From Niveibacterium microcysteis (GTDB lineage Bacteria; Pseudomonadota; Gammaproteobacteria; Burkholderiales; Rhodocyclaceae): a stretch of DNA of 64,000 bases. The stretch covers positions 4,526,001 through 4,590,000 of the forward strand of contig NZ_CP071060.1 of the NCBI RefSeq assembly GCF_017161445.1, in the 5' to 3' direction. Shown piece by piece: positions 10,001 to 18,331 of the stretch. The notes beneath the pieces were generated by a model. That model made no database searches, was not told the origin of the DNA, and was given only the letters and a program-made list of their open reading frames with translations. The position numbers and the translations under genes were made by a program. Numbering within the stretch: position 1 is the stretch's first letter; each line of letters begins with the position of its first letter.

Positions 10001-11007
10001 TAGTTGGGCAGCGGCGTGCCGATCGTGACCGGTTCGCCGGCATGCAACTCGGCGAGGCTGGCCGAGACGGTGGCCTCGGTCGGGCCATAGGTGTTGAACA
10101 CCTGCCGGCCGGGTCGCGCCCACTTGGCGACCAGCGCCTCGGGGCACATCTCGCCGCCAAGGTTGATCAAACGCAGGCCCGGCACATCCTGCGCAAACAG
10201 CGCCAGCAGCGTCGGCACCGCATGCAGCGCGGTGATGCCGTTTTCTGCGAGCGCCTGTGGCAGCACATCCGGGTCGGCAGCGATTTCCTTCGGTGCGATC
10301 CACAGCGTGGCCCCGACCAGGTAGCTGATCCAGATCTCTTCGAAGGACATGTCGAAGGCGACCGAGAAGCCCTGGTAGACCTTGTCCGACGCGCGGATGC
10401 CGAGCACCGCATTTTCACTGCGCAGGAAGTGGCAGATGCTGCCCTGGTTGATCGCGATGCCCTTGGGCTTGCCGGTGGAACCGGAGGTGTAGATCACATA
10501 GGCCGGGTGATCGGGGCGCGCGCCTTCACGGCGGCGCAACGGTGCATCGAGTGGTGCGAGCAGTGCTTCGGCAGTCCACACCGAACGACCGAGCTTGCCC
10601 AACTGCGGCGCAAACGCTTCACAACTGACAATGCCGGGGGCCGCCGCATCCTCAAGGCATACCGCAACGCGATCCACCGGTGTGTCGGCATCGCTCGGCA
10701 GCCAGGCCGCGCCGGTTTTTGCGATTGCCAGTTGCATCACCAGCAGGTCGATGCCGCGCGGCAACCACAGGCCGATGATCTGGCCCGGGCGCACGCCGGC
10801 GTCGATCAGGCGCGATGCCGCGCGATCGGCCAGTGCATCGAGTTCGGCGTAGCTCAGGCTTCGCTCACCGTGAATCAGCGCGATCTGCTCCGGCGTGCGT
10901 TGCGCACTGGCTTCGAACAGGTCGGCGAGAATCTCGTCGCGGATCAATTCAGGGCGGATGGGGCCGCAGAGAACGTCGGCAGATTGGGTTGTAGCGGGTG
11001 CGGACAT
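7003..11007 (-). CDS. Pls/PosA-family NRPS-like synthetase
   Basis: 1334 aa from ATG at 11007 (an upstream 81-codon extension lacks family similarity). Order: adenylation domain at about 25-520 with YVIYTSGSTGKPKG, NTYGPTEATVSA, YRTGDLARI and RLTSGKIDRK; carrier domain with the phosphopantetheine serine in LGGHSLL near residue 564; then about 700 residues with roughly six membrane helices interleaved with hexapeptide-repeat (left-handed beta-helix) segments such as GPNAYVGSYAVLEG and GPRSTVLY. There is no condensation or thioesterase domain. This architecture is that of epsilon-poly-lysine synthetase (Pls) and PosA relatives, which polymerise or transfer an amino acid at the membrane. The PPTase follows in the same operon. 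The amino acid used is not predicted. Confidence 0.9.
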   Translation of the reverse strand: MSAPATTQSADVLCGPIRPELIRDEILADLFEASAQRTPEQIALIHGERSLSYAELDALADRAASRLIDAGVRPGQIIGLWLPRGIDLLVMQLAIAKTGAAWLPSDADTPVDRVAVCLEDAAAPGIVSCEAFAPQLGKLGRSVWTAEALLAPLDAPLRRREGARPDHPAYVIYTSGSTGKPKGIAINQGSICHFLRSENAVLGIRASDKVYQGFSVAFDMSFEEIWISYLVGATLWIAPKEIAADPDVLPQALAENGITALHAVPTLLALFAQDVPGLRLINLGGEMCPEALVAKWARPGRQVFNTYGPTEATVSASLAELHAGEPVTIGTPLPNYGLLVIAADVENGLRLLPRGETGELCISGPGVAAGYLGRPELTAEKFLANPWATGETDARMYRTGDLARIDADGRVQCLGRADDQIKIRGFRVELGEIEAVLAEQPGVGTVAVLLRNDDGIDQLVAFIVPEGDAPLDPKALRTALGERLPPYMVPARYEQMTEMPRLTSGKIDRKVLKALPLAALAGAEGSDVAETDAERALFAALERLFPGQPIRREADFFSDLGGHSLLAARLASALRADPRYAGLTVRDIYLHRKVGHIAAVLEAMHAAAPQVAVEWTPPSAFRRWRCGIAQAAAVPVLVAIRMAQWLAPFFTYHFFTGDPGDSIPYAVAMSVLVFLAATLGEFVLAFVGKWLIAGRLKPGRYPLWGLTYYRWWLADRLTEAAPSYLLSGSSLYAWWLRALGAKIGKDVQIGAMTLRAPELLSIADGASIGNAVNFENARVLHGELILGPIDIGPNAYVGSYAVLEGNTSVAEWGHLEGQSALTDGMAVPPHRIWTGSPARDTGAFDPASLRPRPATSTLRAVTEGVFFIAGALLVTTLFFMPVFPTFILIDWLDEIDGLSWAQSDVVMLQLIEYFLLALPASAILVVVTALVSAGIRWGILPKLKTGSWPVHSNVYCGKWLVNQIQENSLQILHGVYATVYAPFWYRLLGAKVGRDAEISTALGVVPDMLTLGDETFIADAVLLGDEEINGGWMTMQATVVERRSFVGNGAYVPDGTTIPENVLVGVLSRVPDGSLMKSGDTWLGSPPINLPARETTSGYPESLTFHPSPMRRLGRGLIEAFRIVSPHAIVIAVGYSIVLDVMPAAGAGRWGEVAWDLTEAGLLFGLASFIFVALFKWITIGRYSKRAVPMWTPFVWLSEAATNMYEGITVPNFLRYLRGTPWLPVAMNLLGAKIGRGVYLDTTDITEFDCVHIGEYSELNALTCPQTHLFEDRVMKIDHVHIGAKVNIGPRSTVLYSASVADGAQLGPLTLVMKGESIPAGSRWQGCPAAPQTA

Positions 11008-11269
11008 GATGGACTTTGGCTGATGCCGACGATGCGGCGCATCGCGGCCGGCGAGATTTTCGCACGCATTGTGCGCCACGCCCGGCAGTCCGACACAGGT
11101 TTGCCGAAGCGCAAAGCATGCAAATCCGGCTGCGATACGCTTCGGCCCCACATCGCATCTGTTCGCCCAAATCGCGAGCCAGGTTGACTCGCCGGTTGAA
11201 GGCGTGCGGCGGCCCGCGAGAACGGCGAATCGTTGTGCCCCCGATTCCACAAGTCTCCCGGAGCACGTC

Positions 11270-12115
11270 TTGAGTATTCAACGTTCGATCTGCGCGGCCG
11301 CCATCCTGGCCGCAATCACTTCAACGACCGCAACCCCCGCCTTCGCCGCCGACTGGAGTGACACCTCGGTCAGCTACCGCTACGGCACACAATTCGCCGA
11401 ACCCGGCATCGAAGGCGACATCGCCAAGAGCATCTTCGCGCTCACCCATGTCAGCGGTTTCAAGTACGGCAGCAACTTCTTCAACGTCGACTTCCTGCTG
11501 TCCGACAAGAACGACCCCGCGGCCGGCGGCCAGGGTGGCGCACAGGAGATCTACGCGGTGTATGCCAACCAGCTGCATCTCGGCAAGATCACCGGTAGCA
11601 GTTACGCCTTCGGCCCGGTACGCGACCTGGCGCTGACCACCGGCTTTGATGCGAGCAGCAAGAACAACGACTTCGCCTCACGCGTGCGCAAGTTCACCTT
11701 CGGCCCGACGCTCAAGTTCGGCGCGTTCGATGGCTGGGCAGACCTGAGCCTGCTGTACTACAAGGAAACCAATCACAACGGCATCGTCGGCAAGGACGTG
11801 AGCTTCGACAGTACCTGGCGCATCGCGGGCGCCTGGGGCGTGCCGTTCGCTGCGGGCAGCCTGCCGATGAACGTGAATGGCTACTTCAACTACACCGCAG
11901 CCAAGGGCAAGGACGGCTTCGGCGATGAAACGAAGCCCGAGACGCTGCTGAACATCTTCCTGATGGCGGACGTCGGCGCCTTGGCCGGCAAGAAGGACAC
12001 CTTCCTCGCCGGCGTCGGCTACGAGTACTGGCAGAACAAGTTCGGCAACGACCACACGAAGCTGGTCGGCTCCACCGCGCGCACGCCGATGCTGAAAGTC
12101 GAAGCGCACTTCTGA
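11270..12115 (+). CDS. Tsx-like nucleoside outer-membrane channel
   Basis: 281 aa. I chose TTG at 11270 because GGAG sits 6 bases upstream and the protein then starts LSIQRSICAAAILAAITSTT, a signal peptide cleaved after AFA. The upstream open frame (to 11069) has no such signal. The mature chain alternates aromatic and polar residues as in a 12-strand barrel, has the Tsx-like start DWSDTSVSYRYGTQFAEPG, and ends in Phe (VEAHF), as porins do. Tsx channels carry nucleosides across the outer membrane. Convergence with a purine deaminase supports that role. Confidence 0.8.
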   Translation: MSIQRSICAAAILAAITSTTATPAFAADWSDTSVSYRYGTQFAEPGIEGDIAKSIFALTHVSGFKYGSNFFNVDFLLSDKNDPAAGGQGGAQEIYAVYANQLHLGKITGSSYAFGPVRDLALTTGFDASSKNNDFASRVRKFTFGPTLKFGAFDGWADLSLLYYKETNHNGIVGKDVSFDSTWRIAGAWGVPFAAGSLPMNVNGYFNYTAAKGKDGFGDETKPETLLNIFLMADVGALAGKKDTFLAGVGYEYWQNKFGNDHTKLVGSTARTPMLKVEAHF

Positions 12116-12132
12116 TCACGACGCAGCGACAC

Positions 12133-12166
12133 ACAAAACGGGGTGGCGCTTGCCACCCCGTTTTGT
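12133..12166. terminator. Bidirectional intrinsic terminator
   Basis: Perfect 15-bp stem, ACAAAACGGGGTGGC (12133-12147) with its complement at 12152-12166 and a 4-base loop. T-rich on one side and A-rich on the other, so it can end both the Tsx-like gene and the convergent deaminase gene, whose stop is only 1 base away. Confidence 0.9.
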
Positions 12167-13204
12167 TTAGCTGACGACGCCCGCGTAGCCTTGCTGCGCA
12201 AACCAGTCGTCCAGCCGATCGACCCACGCCGCCCGCTGTGCCGCATCCACGAAACTCGCCTCGAAACTGTTGCGCGCCAGCCGGTACCAGACGGACGCAT
12301 CGAAATCGAAGGCAGCCTGCAGCGCACGAATGTTGTCGCCCATGTAGCCACCGAAGTAGGCCGGGTCGTCGCAGTTGATCGTGGCGCAGAGGCCCTGCTT
12401 CAGCAGCGCCGGCAGCGTGTGCTCGCGCATGTCCTTGAACACGCACAGGCGCACGTTCGACAGCGGGCATACCGTCAGCGGCATCCGCTCACGCGCAAGC
12501 CGCGCCATCAAGGCCGCGTCTTCCACCGCACGCACGCCATGGTCGATACGCGCCACCTTCAGCAGATCCAGCGCCTCCACGATGTAGGCTGGCGGCCCCT
12601 CCTCGCCCGCATGGGCAACGACGGGCTTGCCCAGCGCACGACAGCGCGCGAACAGGCGTTCGAACTTCGACGGTGGATGCCCGCGCTCCGACGAATCCAG
12701 CCCGAAACCGTGAATACGGTCGATGAAGGGCGCCATCTCGGCGAGCGCTGCGAAACCCTCCTCCTCGGAAAGATGGCGCAGAAAGTTCGGGATCAGCCGC
12801 GTGCTGATGCCGGACTCCTTGCGCGCCGCCTCGGCGCCCGATTCCAGCCCCGCCAGCACCGTCGCGAACGGCACGCCCCGCGGCGTATGCGTCTGCGGAT
12901 CGAAGAACACTTCGGCATGCACCACGCCATCGGCCGCGGCGCGGCGCAGGTAAGCGAGCATCAGGTCATGAAAGTCCGCCTCGGTGCGCAACACCGCGGC
13001 GCAGGCGTAGTAGAGGTCGAGGAAGGATTGCAGATCCTCGAAGTCATACGCGCGGCGCAGCGCATCGACATCCGCGAACGGCAAAGCCACGCCATTGCGC
13101 TGCGCCAGTGCGAAGGCCAGCTCCGGCTCCAGCGAGCCTTCGATGTGGATGTGCAGCTCGGCTTTAGGCATGCCGAGGGCGAGGTCAAGCAGGGAGATCG
13201 TCAT
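12167..13204 (-). CDS. Adenine/adenosine deaminase family enzyme
   Basis: 345 aa from ATG at 13204. Metal and catalytic motifs: [14 protein letters not shown] (HxH) at about 14-27, HAGEEGPP, the [11 protein letters not shown] segment, [10 protein letters not shown] and [12 protein letters not shown]. The DDPAYFGGY ending is the form I associate with adenine deaminases of the Aah1/PA0148 group rather than classical adenosine deaminase (NTDDP). It converts adenine to hypoxanthine, or adenosine to inosine, with release of ammonia. A longer in-frame extension upstream of 13204 is not needed. Paired with the Tsx-like channel it suggests purine scavenging. Confidence 0.88.
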   Translation of the reverse strand: MTISLLDLALGMPKAELHIHIEGSLEPELAFALAQRNGVALPFADVDALRRAYDFEDLQSFLDLYYACAAVLRTEADFHDLMLAYLRRAAADGVVHAEVFFDPQTHTPRGVPFATVLAGLESGAEAARKESGISTRLIPNFLRHLSEEEGFAALAEMAPFIDRIHGFGLDSSERGHPPSKFERLFARCRALGKPVVAHAGEEGPPAYIVEALDLLKVARIDHGVRAVEDAALMARLARERMPLTVCPLSNVRLCVFKDMREHTLPALLKQGLCATINCDDPAYFGGYMGDNIRALQAAFDFDASVWYRLARNSFEASFVDAAQRAAWVDRLDDWFAQQGYAGVVS

Positions 13205-13302
13205 GGCAGCAGGTTCCGTGGCAGTTTCGTCAGCGCACACGGTAATCCAAAGTTCGGCGCTGCCGGAACCGGCGACATGAATTTGCATGGCGTCAAACGT
13301 AC

Positions 13303-13351
13303 GAGAGGCTGATCTTCGACACCCTGCGCGGGTGTCGGCGACCAGCCTCTC
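13303..13351. other. Nested stem-loop between deaminase and lipoprotein genes
   Basis: Outer arms GAGAGGCTG (13303-13311) and CAGCCTCTC (13343-13351) enclose an inner perfect hairpin, GACACCC (13318-13324) with GGGTGTC (13330-13336). A further hairpin, GGGGCGC/GCGCCCC, lies at 13361-13378. Together they fill the gap between the lipoprotein stop and the deaminase start on the minus strand. A terminator or processed leader is likely; no U-tract is present. Confidence 0.5.
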
Positions 13352-13391
13352 ACGGATTTCGGGGCGCGTTGGCGCCCCCCTTCGATCTCGC

Positions 13392-15554
13392 TTAGCGCGG
13401 GTTCTGCGGGCTGAGCTCGTGCTCCCACACGTTGCCAAAGGCATCCACGCCGGTCAGCGTCGTCCAGCCACCTTGCGGGAAGATTTTGTGTGTCGGGTTG
13501 AACACCGTCTGCAGCGGATTCGCGAGCTTCGGATCGACGTTGTAGTGCGACGCGCCGACGGCAAACTCGTCGTAGCCGGTGTTGAGCCAATTGCCATTCG
13601 CATCCAGCTTCGGCGTCAGGATGCTCATGCCAACCGACACCAGCCGGAAGCCGAGCTGTTGTGGCAAGGTCCAGGTCAGCGTCACCGGTTTGCCGGGCAT
13701 GAACGGGCCGTCAACATCGTTGAAGAAGTTGCGATACGAGAAGGCGTGTGCGTCATCCAGTGTGTACTGCGGGAAGAGCTGATCCTTCTTTGCATAGGCA
13801 TCCGCCTCGCTGACCGGCTTGCCGCGCAGCGTATCGTGTTGAATCGCGACGACATTGCCGCTCGCATCCTTGAGCGTAAAGGTGTAGTCCGAGCCTTGCG
13901 CAACCTGGCTCCAGTCCATGCCGCAGTTGGCAACCGGGTTGCTTGCGTTGTTGATCTGGTTGCAGCGGTCGGCATTGAAGGCGTTCCAGTCGAACTCGTC
14001 GCCTTTGAAGACCCAGTACGGGCGCGTCCGACGAACCGGCGGTTCCAGATTCAGGCCGCCTGCCGGCAAACCAGGACCCGTAACGGTAATCGCGGCCACG
14101 TTGCTGGCAACGCGATTGGTCGGCACATCAAACACGATGTAGTTGCTGACGCGTCCGTCCTGCTTGGCGTAGTAACGGTTGTACTTGAATCGCGCGAGGC
14201 GCTCGGCAGTGCCCCACTCGGCACCAGCGAAGCCGATCGTGCCGAAACACTCTTCACCAGGGCGGCAAAGCCAGAGGAACAAGTTATTGCCATTCTCGTC
14301 TCGGATCGCCTGATAGTAGGAGGTCTTGCCGTCAGGGAGCACCCTATACGTTGTCACGCCAGGCAGCCCCAACAGCTCTGTTTCGGTCAGCGGTTTTTCC
14401 TTCAGGCGTGCCATCAAGCTCACGCGCACCCGGCCGGCGAGTCCGTTGCCAGCCAGCAGCCACTTGCCCGCAGTGCGCTTGAACACCATGCGCTCGTCGC
14501 TGGCGCGGAAGCCTGCGCGATAAACAACGCGGAAAGAGGCCTCGATCGTGTCGGCGTCGATCACGTTCTCGACGCGCAGCGCATCAAAACGCACGCCTCG
14601 ATGACTGAATCCGCCTGCGCTGTCTGCATCCACATGGCGCAGCACCTGGTCGATGAAGTCGGCTGCGGCCTGGCCGTCGTGCTTGAAACTTGTAGCAAAG
14701 TAGGGCTGCAAGGCAGTCGAAGCTGGAATCGCGTTGGCGAACAGCGCGGCGAATTCATTCAAAGTCGTCTGGATGTCGCCAATGCTGCTGGCGAGATCGT
14801 TCAACGCCTTAGCGCCGCCGGCGGGGGCATCGATCGTCTTCGCGCCCGCAGGGTTGCTCGGATCGAGCGCCACCGCCGCACTGCCCGTCACAAGCGTAAT
14901 CGAATAGGCCGCGCCCTTTGTCACCACCTTGGTGGCATCCAGCACTTGGTCGATACCAGTGCGGTTCGGCTGAAACTCGGTGGTGCGCAGGTTGGCGCTG
15001 CCTGCACCCGCAGCGTCGAGCACCGGTTGTACGACGACCTTGATTGCCTTTTCCGCTGCATCAATAGCCGCTGGCGTGATCTTGCTCAAATCCGCAGTGC
15101 CCGCGGCCAAATGGGCTTCCGGCGCGGTACCAATCACCGCGGCGGACACCAGTTCGGTCAGCGGCGTGACATTGACCGCATTGGTGCCGACGTCGCCGGC
15201 GGTCGCGACCGAGTGCAACACCACGGCCTCGCCGCCGACATTGCCCACCACCTTGATGATGAACGGTGCGGTCAGTGTCGATACATCCACCTTGTAAGCG
15301 CCAGTCGAATCAGCAACCGTTTTCACCGACTTCCCGTTGGCGTCGACGATAACGATTTCGGCTGCTACCACTGCGCCACCCGTAGCAATGCGCCCCGCCA
15401 GGGTGCCTGGCGCGCAGGTCGAGCACGCGCTCGGCCCCGGATCCACCGGGGGATTGGGTTTGACCGTGGGGTCGGATCCGCCACCGCCGCCGCATGCCGC
15501 AAGGCCGAGCAGAATTGAAGTTGCGATGAGGGTCCGCGCAAAGCGGTGGTGCAT
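13392..15554 (-). CDS. Large lipoprotein with carboxypeptidase-regulatory-like domain
   Basis: 720 aa from ATG at 15554, supported by GGGAG 9 bases upstream; an in-frame ATG 34 codons earlier is less likely. Lipoprotein signal [21 protein letters not shown], lipid Cys about residue 21, then a Gly run. Residues about 45-110 ([30 protein letters not shown]) resemble the beta-sandwich carboxypeptidase regulatory-like fold of surface proteins. The remaining 600 residues have no recognisable catalytic motif; cysteines occur in several close pairs (CRPGEEC, NCGMDW). Function unknown. The opposite strand has a 743-codon open frame, which I regard as a GC artefact. Confidence 0.75.
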   Translation of the reverse strand: MHHRFARTLIATSILLGLAACGGGGGSDPTVKPNPPVDPGPSACSTCAPGTLAGRIATGGAVVAAEIVIVDANGKSVKTVADSTGAYKVDVSTLTAPFIIKVVGNVGGEAVVLHSVATAGDVGTNAVNVTPLTELVSAAVIGTAPEAHLAAGTADLSKITPAAIDAAEKAIKVVVQPVLDAAGAGSANLRTTEFQPNRTGIDQVLDATKVVTKGAAYSITLVTGSAAVALDPSNPAGAKTIDAPAGGAKALNDLASSIGDIQTTLNEFAALFANAIPASTALQPYFATSFKHDGQAAADFIDQVLRHVDADSAGGFSHRGVRFDALRVENVIDADTIEASFRVVYRAGFRASDERMVFKRTAGKWLLAGNGLAGRVRVSLMARLKEKPLTETELLGLPGVTTYRVLPDGKTSYYQAIRDENGNNLFLWLCRPGEECFGTIGFAGAEWGTAERLARFKYNRYYAKQDGRVSNYIVFDVPTNRVASNVAAITVTGPGLPAGGLNLEPPVRRTRPYWVFKGDEFDWNAFNADRCNQINNASNPVANCGMDWSQVAQGSDYTFTLKDASGNVVAIQHDTLRGKPVSEADAYAKKDQLFPQYTLDDAHAFSYRNFFNDVDGPFMPGKPVTLTWTLPQQLGFRLVSVGMSILTPKLDANGNWLNTGYDEFAVGASHYNVDPKLANPLQTVFNPTHKIFPQGGWTTLTGVDAFGNVWEHELSPQNPR

Positions 15555-15834
15555 GGTGTGGCTCCCTTGGAAATCTGTTCTTGGTTTTTGGTTGTGCGTG
15601 CTACCACGCAATGGGCGCGATTCGCTCATGAATTGTCTGTCACGAACTTGATACAAATTGTGACTTTGTCGAATTTAACAGCTTTAGCAGCGACATCTGC
15701 GCGTGATCAATAGGCAACCCCTACGCGGTTCTTGTTTTCTTCCTTGGCCTTAACCCGTTTCGTCGACCAGCTCCGTTTCAGTACCCAGACGCCCGCTTCG
15801 GGCGCTCCCGGACACTTTGAAAACGGAGCCTCAC
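15555..15834. other. Divergent intergenic region, no gene seen
   Basis: 280 bp between divergent lipoprotein genes. It includes a comparatively AT-rich stretch at about 15640-15690 that could hold promoters for either gene. Nothing else is supported. Confidence 0.4.
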
Positions 15835-17592
15835 ATGACCCGTAACACGCTTTCCCGCCCAGCCCACCTCCATGCCCGCAACGCGACCTTGCTCGCCGCG
15901 CTTGCGGTGCTGACCACCGCGTGCGGCACCAATGGCCTGTCGACCGCGGCAGAGCAGGACGCCGGCACCAACAATGCACAAGCCACGGCCAAGGCTGATG
16001 CCGTGCGCGCCGAAGCAGCCGTGCGCGCGGGCGCCGAGCAGAAGCGCCGCGCCGAAACGCGCGAGGCCGTCGCTGCGCCGGCGCCGCTCGCCAAAGCGGT
16101 GATGGCGCAGCCGACGCTGATGGCGATGCCCGCGCCGATGCCGGCCGAAGATCGCGAGCGCTACAACCCGATCAAGGACAACGGCGTCGTCGCCGCGGCC
16201 GAGCAGCCCTTCTCCACCTTCTCGATCGATGTGGATACCGGCGCCTACGCGAACGTGCGTCGCTTCCTGAACGAGGGCCGCCTGCCGGCGCCCGACGCGG
16301 TGCGCGTGGAAGAACTGATCAACTACTTCCCCTACCAGTACGCCGAGCCGCGGGTAGTAGACGGCAAGCGCCCGCCCTTCGGTGTCACCACCGAGGTCGC
16401 CGCCTCACCGTGGAACAAGGACACCCTGCTGCTGCGCGTCGGCATCAAGGCCTTCGACAAGCCGCGCGCCACGCTGCCGCCAAGCAATCTGGTATTCCTC
16501 GTCGACGTGTCGGGCTCGATGGAGTCGCCGGACAAACTACCGCTGCTGAAGAACGCGCTGAAGCTGATGGTGGAGAGCTTGCGGCCGGAGGACCATGTCT
16601 CGCTCGTCACCTACGCCAGTGGCACGCGCGTCGTGCTACCGCCCACCGCGGGCAGCGACAAGGCGACGATCCGCATGGCGATCGATCAGCTCGTCGCGGG
16701 TGGTTCCACCGCCGGTGCAGCCGGCATTCAGCTCGCCTACCAGATGGCGCAGCAGGGCTATGTGAAGGACGGCATCAACCGCATCCTGCTGGCCACCGAC
16801 GGTGACTTCAACGTCGGCGTCACTGACTTCTCGCAGCTCAAGGGCATGGTCGCCGAAAAGCGCAAGAGCGGCATCTCGCTCTCCACGCTGGGCTTTGGCA
16901 CCGGCAACTACAACGACGCGATGATGGAACAGGTGGCCGACGCGGGCGACGGCAACTACTCGTACATCGACACCTTGAACGAAGCGCAGAAGGTGCTCGT
17001 CGAGGAAGCCAGCTCCACGCTCTCAGTCGTTGCGCGCGACGTGAAAATCCAGATGGAGTTCAACCCCGGCGTAGTCGCCGAGTACCGCCTGATCGGCTAC
17101 GAAAACCGCACCCTGGCGCGCGAGGACTTCCGCAACGACAAGGTCGATGCCGGTGAGATCGGCGCCGGCCACACCGTCACCGCGCTGTATGAAGTCGCGC
17201 TGGTCGGCAAGCCCGGCCTGCTCGGCGAATCGCGTTACGGGGGTGGCAAGCCGGTGGCGAAGACCACGCTCCATAGTGATGAGCTGGGCATGCTGCGTCT
17301 GCGCTACAAGGCCAATGCCTCTGATGCCGCACAGGAGATCGCCACGCCGGTGAAACGCAGCCTCACTGCGGCAAGCGAAGACCTGCGCTTCGCCGCCGCG
17401 GTCGCCGCCTTTGGTCAGCAACTGCGCGGTGGCAAGTACCTCGGCCAGTTCGGCTACCCGCAGATCGAAGCACTTGCCGCGAACGCAAGAGGCAGCGACC
17501 GCTTTGGCTACCGCGGCGAGTTCGTCCGTCTGGTGAAGCTCGCCAGCGCGCTGTCGACGAAGGCGCCGGAACAAGTCAGCGTCGCGCAGTGA
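15835..17592 (+). CDS. vWA-domain lipoprotein (YfbK-like)
   Basis: 585 aa from ATG at 15835 with ACGGAG upstream. Lipobox LTTAC at about residues 25-29, then an Ala-rich linker. The N-terminal YfbK-type region contains FSTFSIDVDTGAYANVRRFL and VRVEELINYFPY. The vWA domain follows with the MIDAS start DVSGSMESPDKL (DxSxS at about 225), then TDGDFNVGVTD, and a C-terminal region like that of other YfbK proteins. vWA domains bind protein partners through a divalent metal. It precedes an ECF sigma factor and its partner, an arrangement that suggests an envelope-signalling module. Confidence 0.9.
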   Translation: MTRNTLSRPAHLHARNATLLAALAVLTTACGTNGLSTAAEQDAGTNNAQATAKADAVRAEAAVRAGAEQKRRAETREAVAAPAPLAKAVMAQPTLMAMPAPMPAEDRERYNPIKDNGVVAAAEQPFSTFSIDVDTGAYANVRRFLNEGRLPAPDAVRVEELINYFPYQYAEPRVVDGKRPPFGVTTEVAASPWNKDTLLLRVGIKAFDKPRATLPPSNLVFLVDVSGSMESPDKLPLLKNALKLMVESLRPEDHVSLVTYASGTRVVLPPTAGSDKATIRMAIDQLVAGGSTAGAAGIQLAYQMAQQGYVKDGINRILLATDGDFNVGVTDFSQLKGMVAEKRKSGISLSTLGFGTGNYNDAMMEQVADAGDGNYSYIDTLNEAQKVLVEEASSTLSVVARDVKIQMEFNPGVVAEYRLIGYENRTLAREDFRNDKVDAGEIGAGHTVTALYEVALVGKPGLLGESRYGGGKPVAKTTLHSDELGMLRLRYKANASDAAQEIATPVKRSLTAASEDLRFAAAVAAFGQQLRGGKYLGQFGYPQIEALAANARGSDRFGYRGEFVRLVKLASALSTKAPEQVSVAQ

Positions 17593-17600
17593 TCGAATGC

Positions 17601-17682
17601 AGGTTGGCGCTGAGCGCAGCGAAGCCCAAGGGCTTTGTCATCCAAGCTTGATGTCGGGCTTCGCGTTGCTCAGCACCAACCT
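17601..17682. repeat. REP-like imperfect inverted repeat
   Basis: The 27-base arms at 17601-17627 and 17656-17682 match as reverse complements at 23 of 27 positions; both contain AGGTTGG and GCGAAGCCC. The repeat occupies the gap between the vWA gene and the sigma factor gene. Length and form resemble repetitive extragenic palindromes. It could also attenuate transcription between the genes. Confidence 0.65.
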
Positions 17683-17734
17683 ACATACCTCGACCCAGGT
17701 GGCGGCGGAAGCGGCGGCGGTATACTCGGCCGCC

Positions 17735-18331
17735 ATGCCCGACCCCGCCGCACACACCGCCACCGACAGCGACGAAGCGCTGATGCTCGCGTTCGCGGCA
17801 GGTGACATGGCGGCGTTCGATGCGCTGTATGCGCGGCACAAGCGGGGGCTGTATGCCTTTGTGGCACGCCTGCTGATCGGCCAGGGGATTGCCGTGGATG
17901 ATGTGTTCCAGGATGTGTGGCTGTCGGTCGCCAAGGCGCGGGCGCAGTACCGCCCCACGGCGCAGTTCCGCACCTGGCTGTTCCAGATTGCGCGCAACCG
18001 CACGATCGATCTGCTGCGCGAGAAACGCCCAGCGCTTGCAAGCGAGCTCCAAGCCCACGACGACGACGGCGACCCCTTCGACACAATCGCCGATTCCGAC
18101 ACGCCCACGCCGGATATCGCACTGGACCGCAGCCAGAAAGCCGCCGCCATCGCGCGTGCCATGGCGGCGCTGCCGGCGGTGCAGCGCGAAGCCTTCCTGC
18201 TGCGCGAGCACAGCGAATTGCCGCTGGAAGAAGTCGCACGTTTGACCGGCGTGAATGTCGAAACCGCAAAGAGCCGGCTGCGTTACGCCGTCGCAAAACT
18301 GAGGACCGCCTTGCGCGGCATCTGGCCATGA
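17735..18331 (+). CDS. ECF-type RNA polymerase sigma factor
   Basis: 198 aa from ATG at 17735. Region 2 is clear: FDALYARHKRGLYAFVARLL, VDDVFQDVWLSVAKARAQ and FRTWLFQIARNRTIDLLREK. Region 4 is MAALPAVQREAFLLREHSEL plus PLEEVARLTGVNVETAKSRL. There is no region 1 or 3, as in the extracytoplasmic-function group. The stop overlaps the next start (ATGA), so it is translationally coupled to the anti-sigma-like gene. Confidence 0.93.
   Translation: MPDPAAHTATDSDEALMLAFAAGDMAAFDALYARHKRGLYAFVARLLIGQGIAVDDVFQDVWLSVAKARAQYRPTAQFRTWLFQIARNRTIDLLREKRPALASELQAHDDDGDPFDTIADSDTPTPDIALDRSQKAAAIARAMAALPAVQREAFLLREHSELPLEEVARLTGVNVETAKSRLRYAVAKLRTALRGIWP

Noticed and set aside
8566..11187. 873-codon open frame on the plus strand
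   Set aside because: It lies antisense to the NRPS-like gene, is rich in Arg/His/Gln runs and shows no domain; a GC-driven artefact.
13287..15518. 743-codon open frame on the plus strand
   Set aside because: Antisense to the lipoprotein gene, which has a signal peptide and ribosome binding site; no recognisable motif in the antisense frame.
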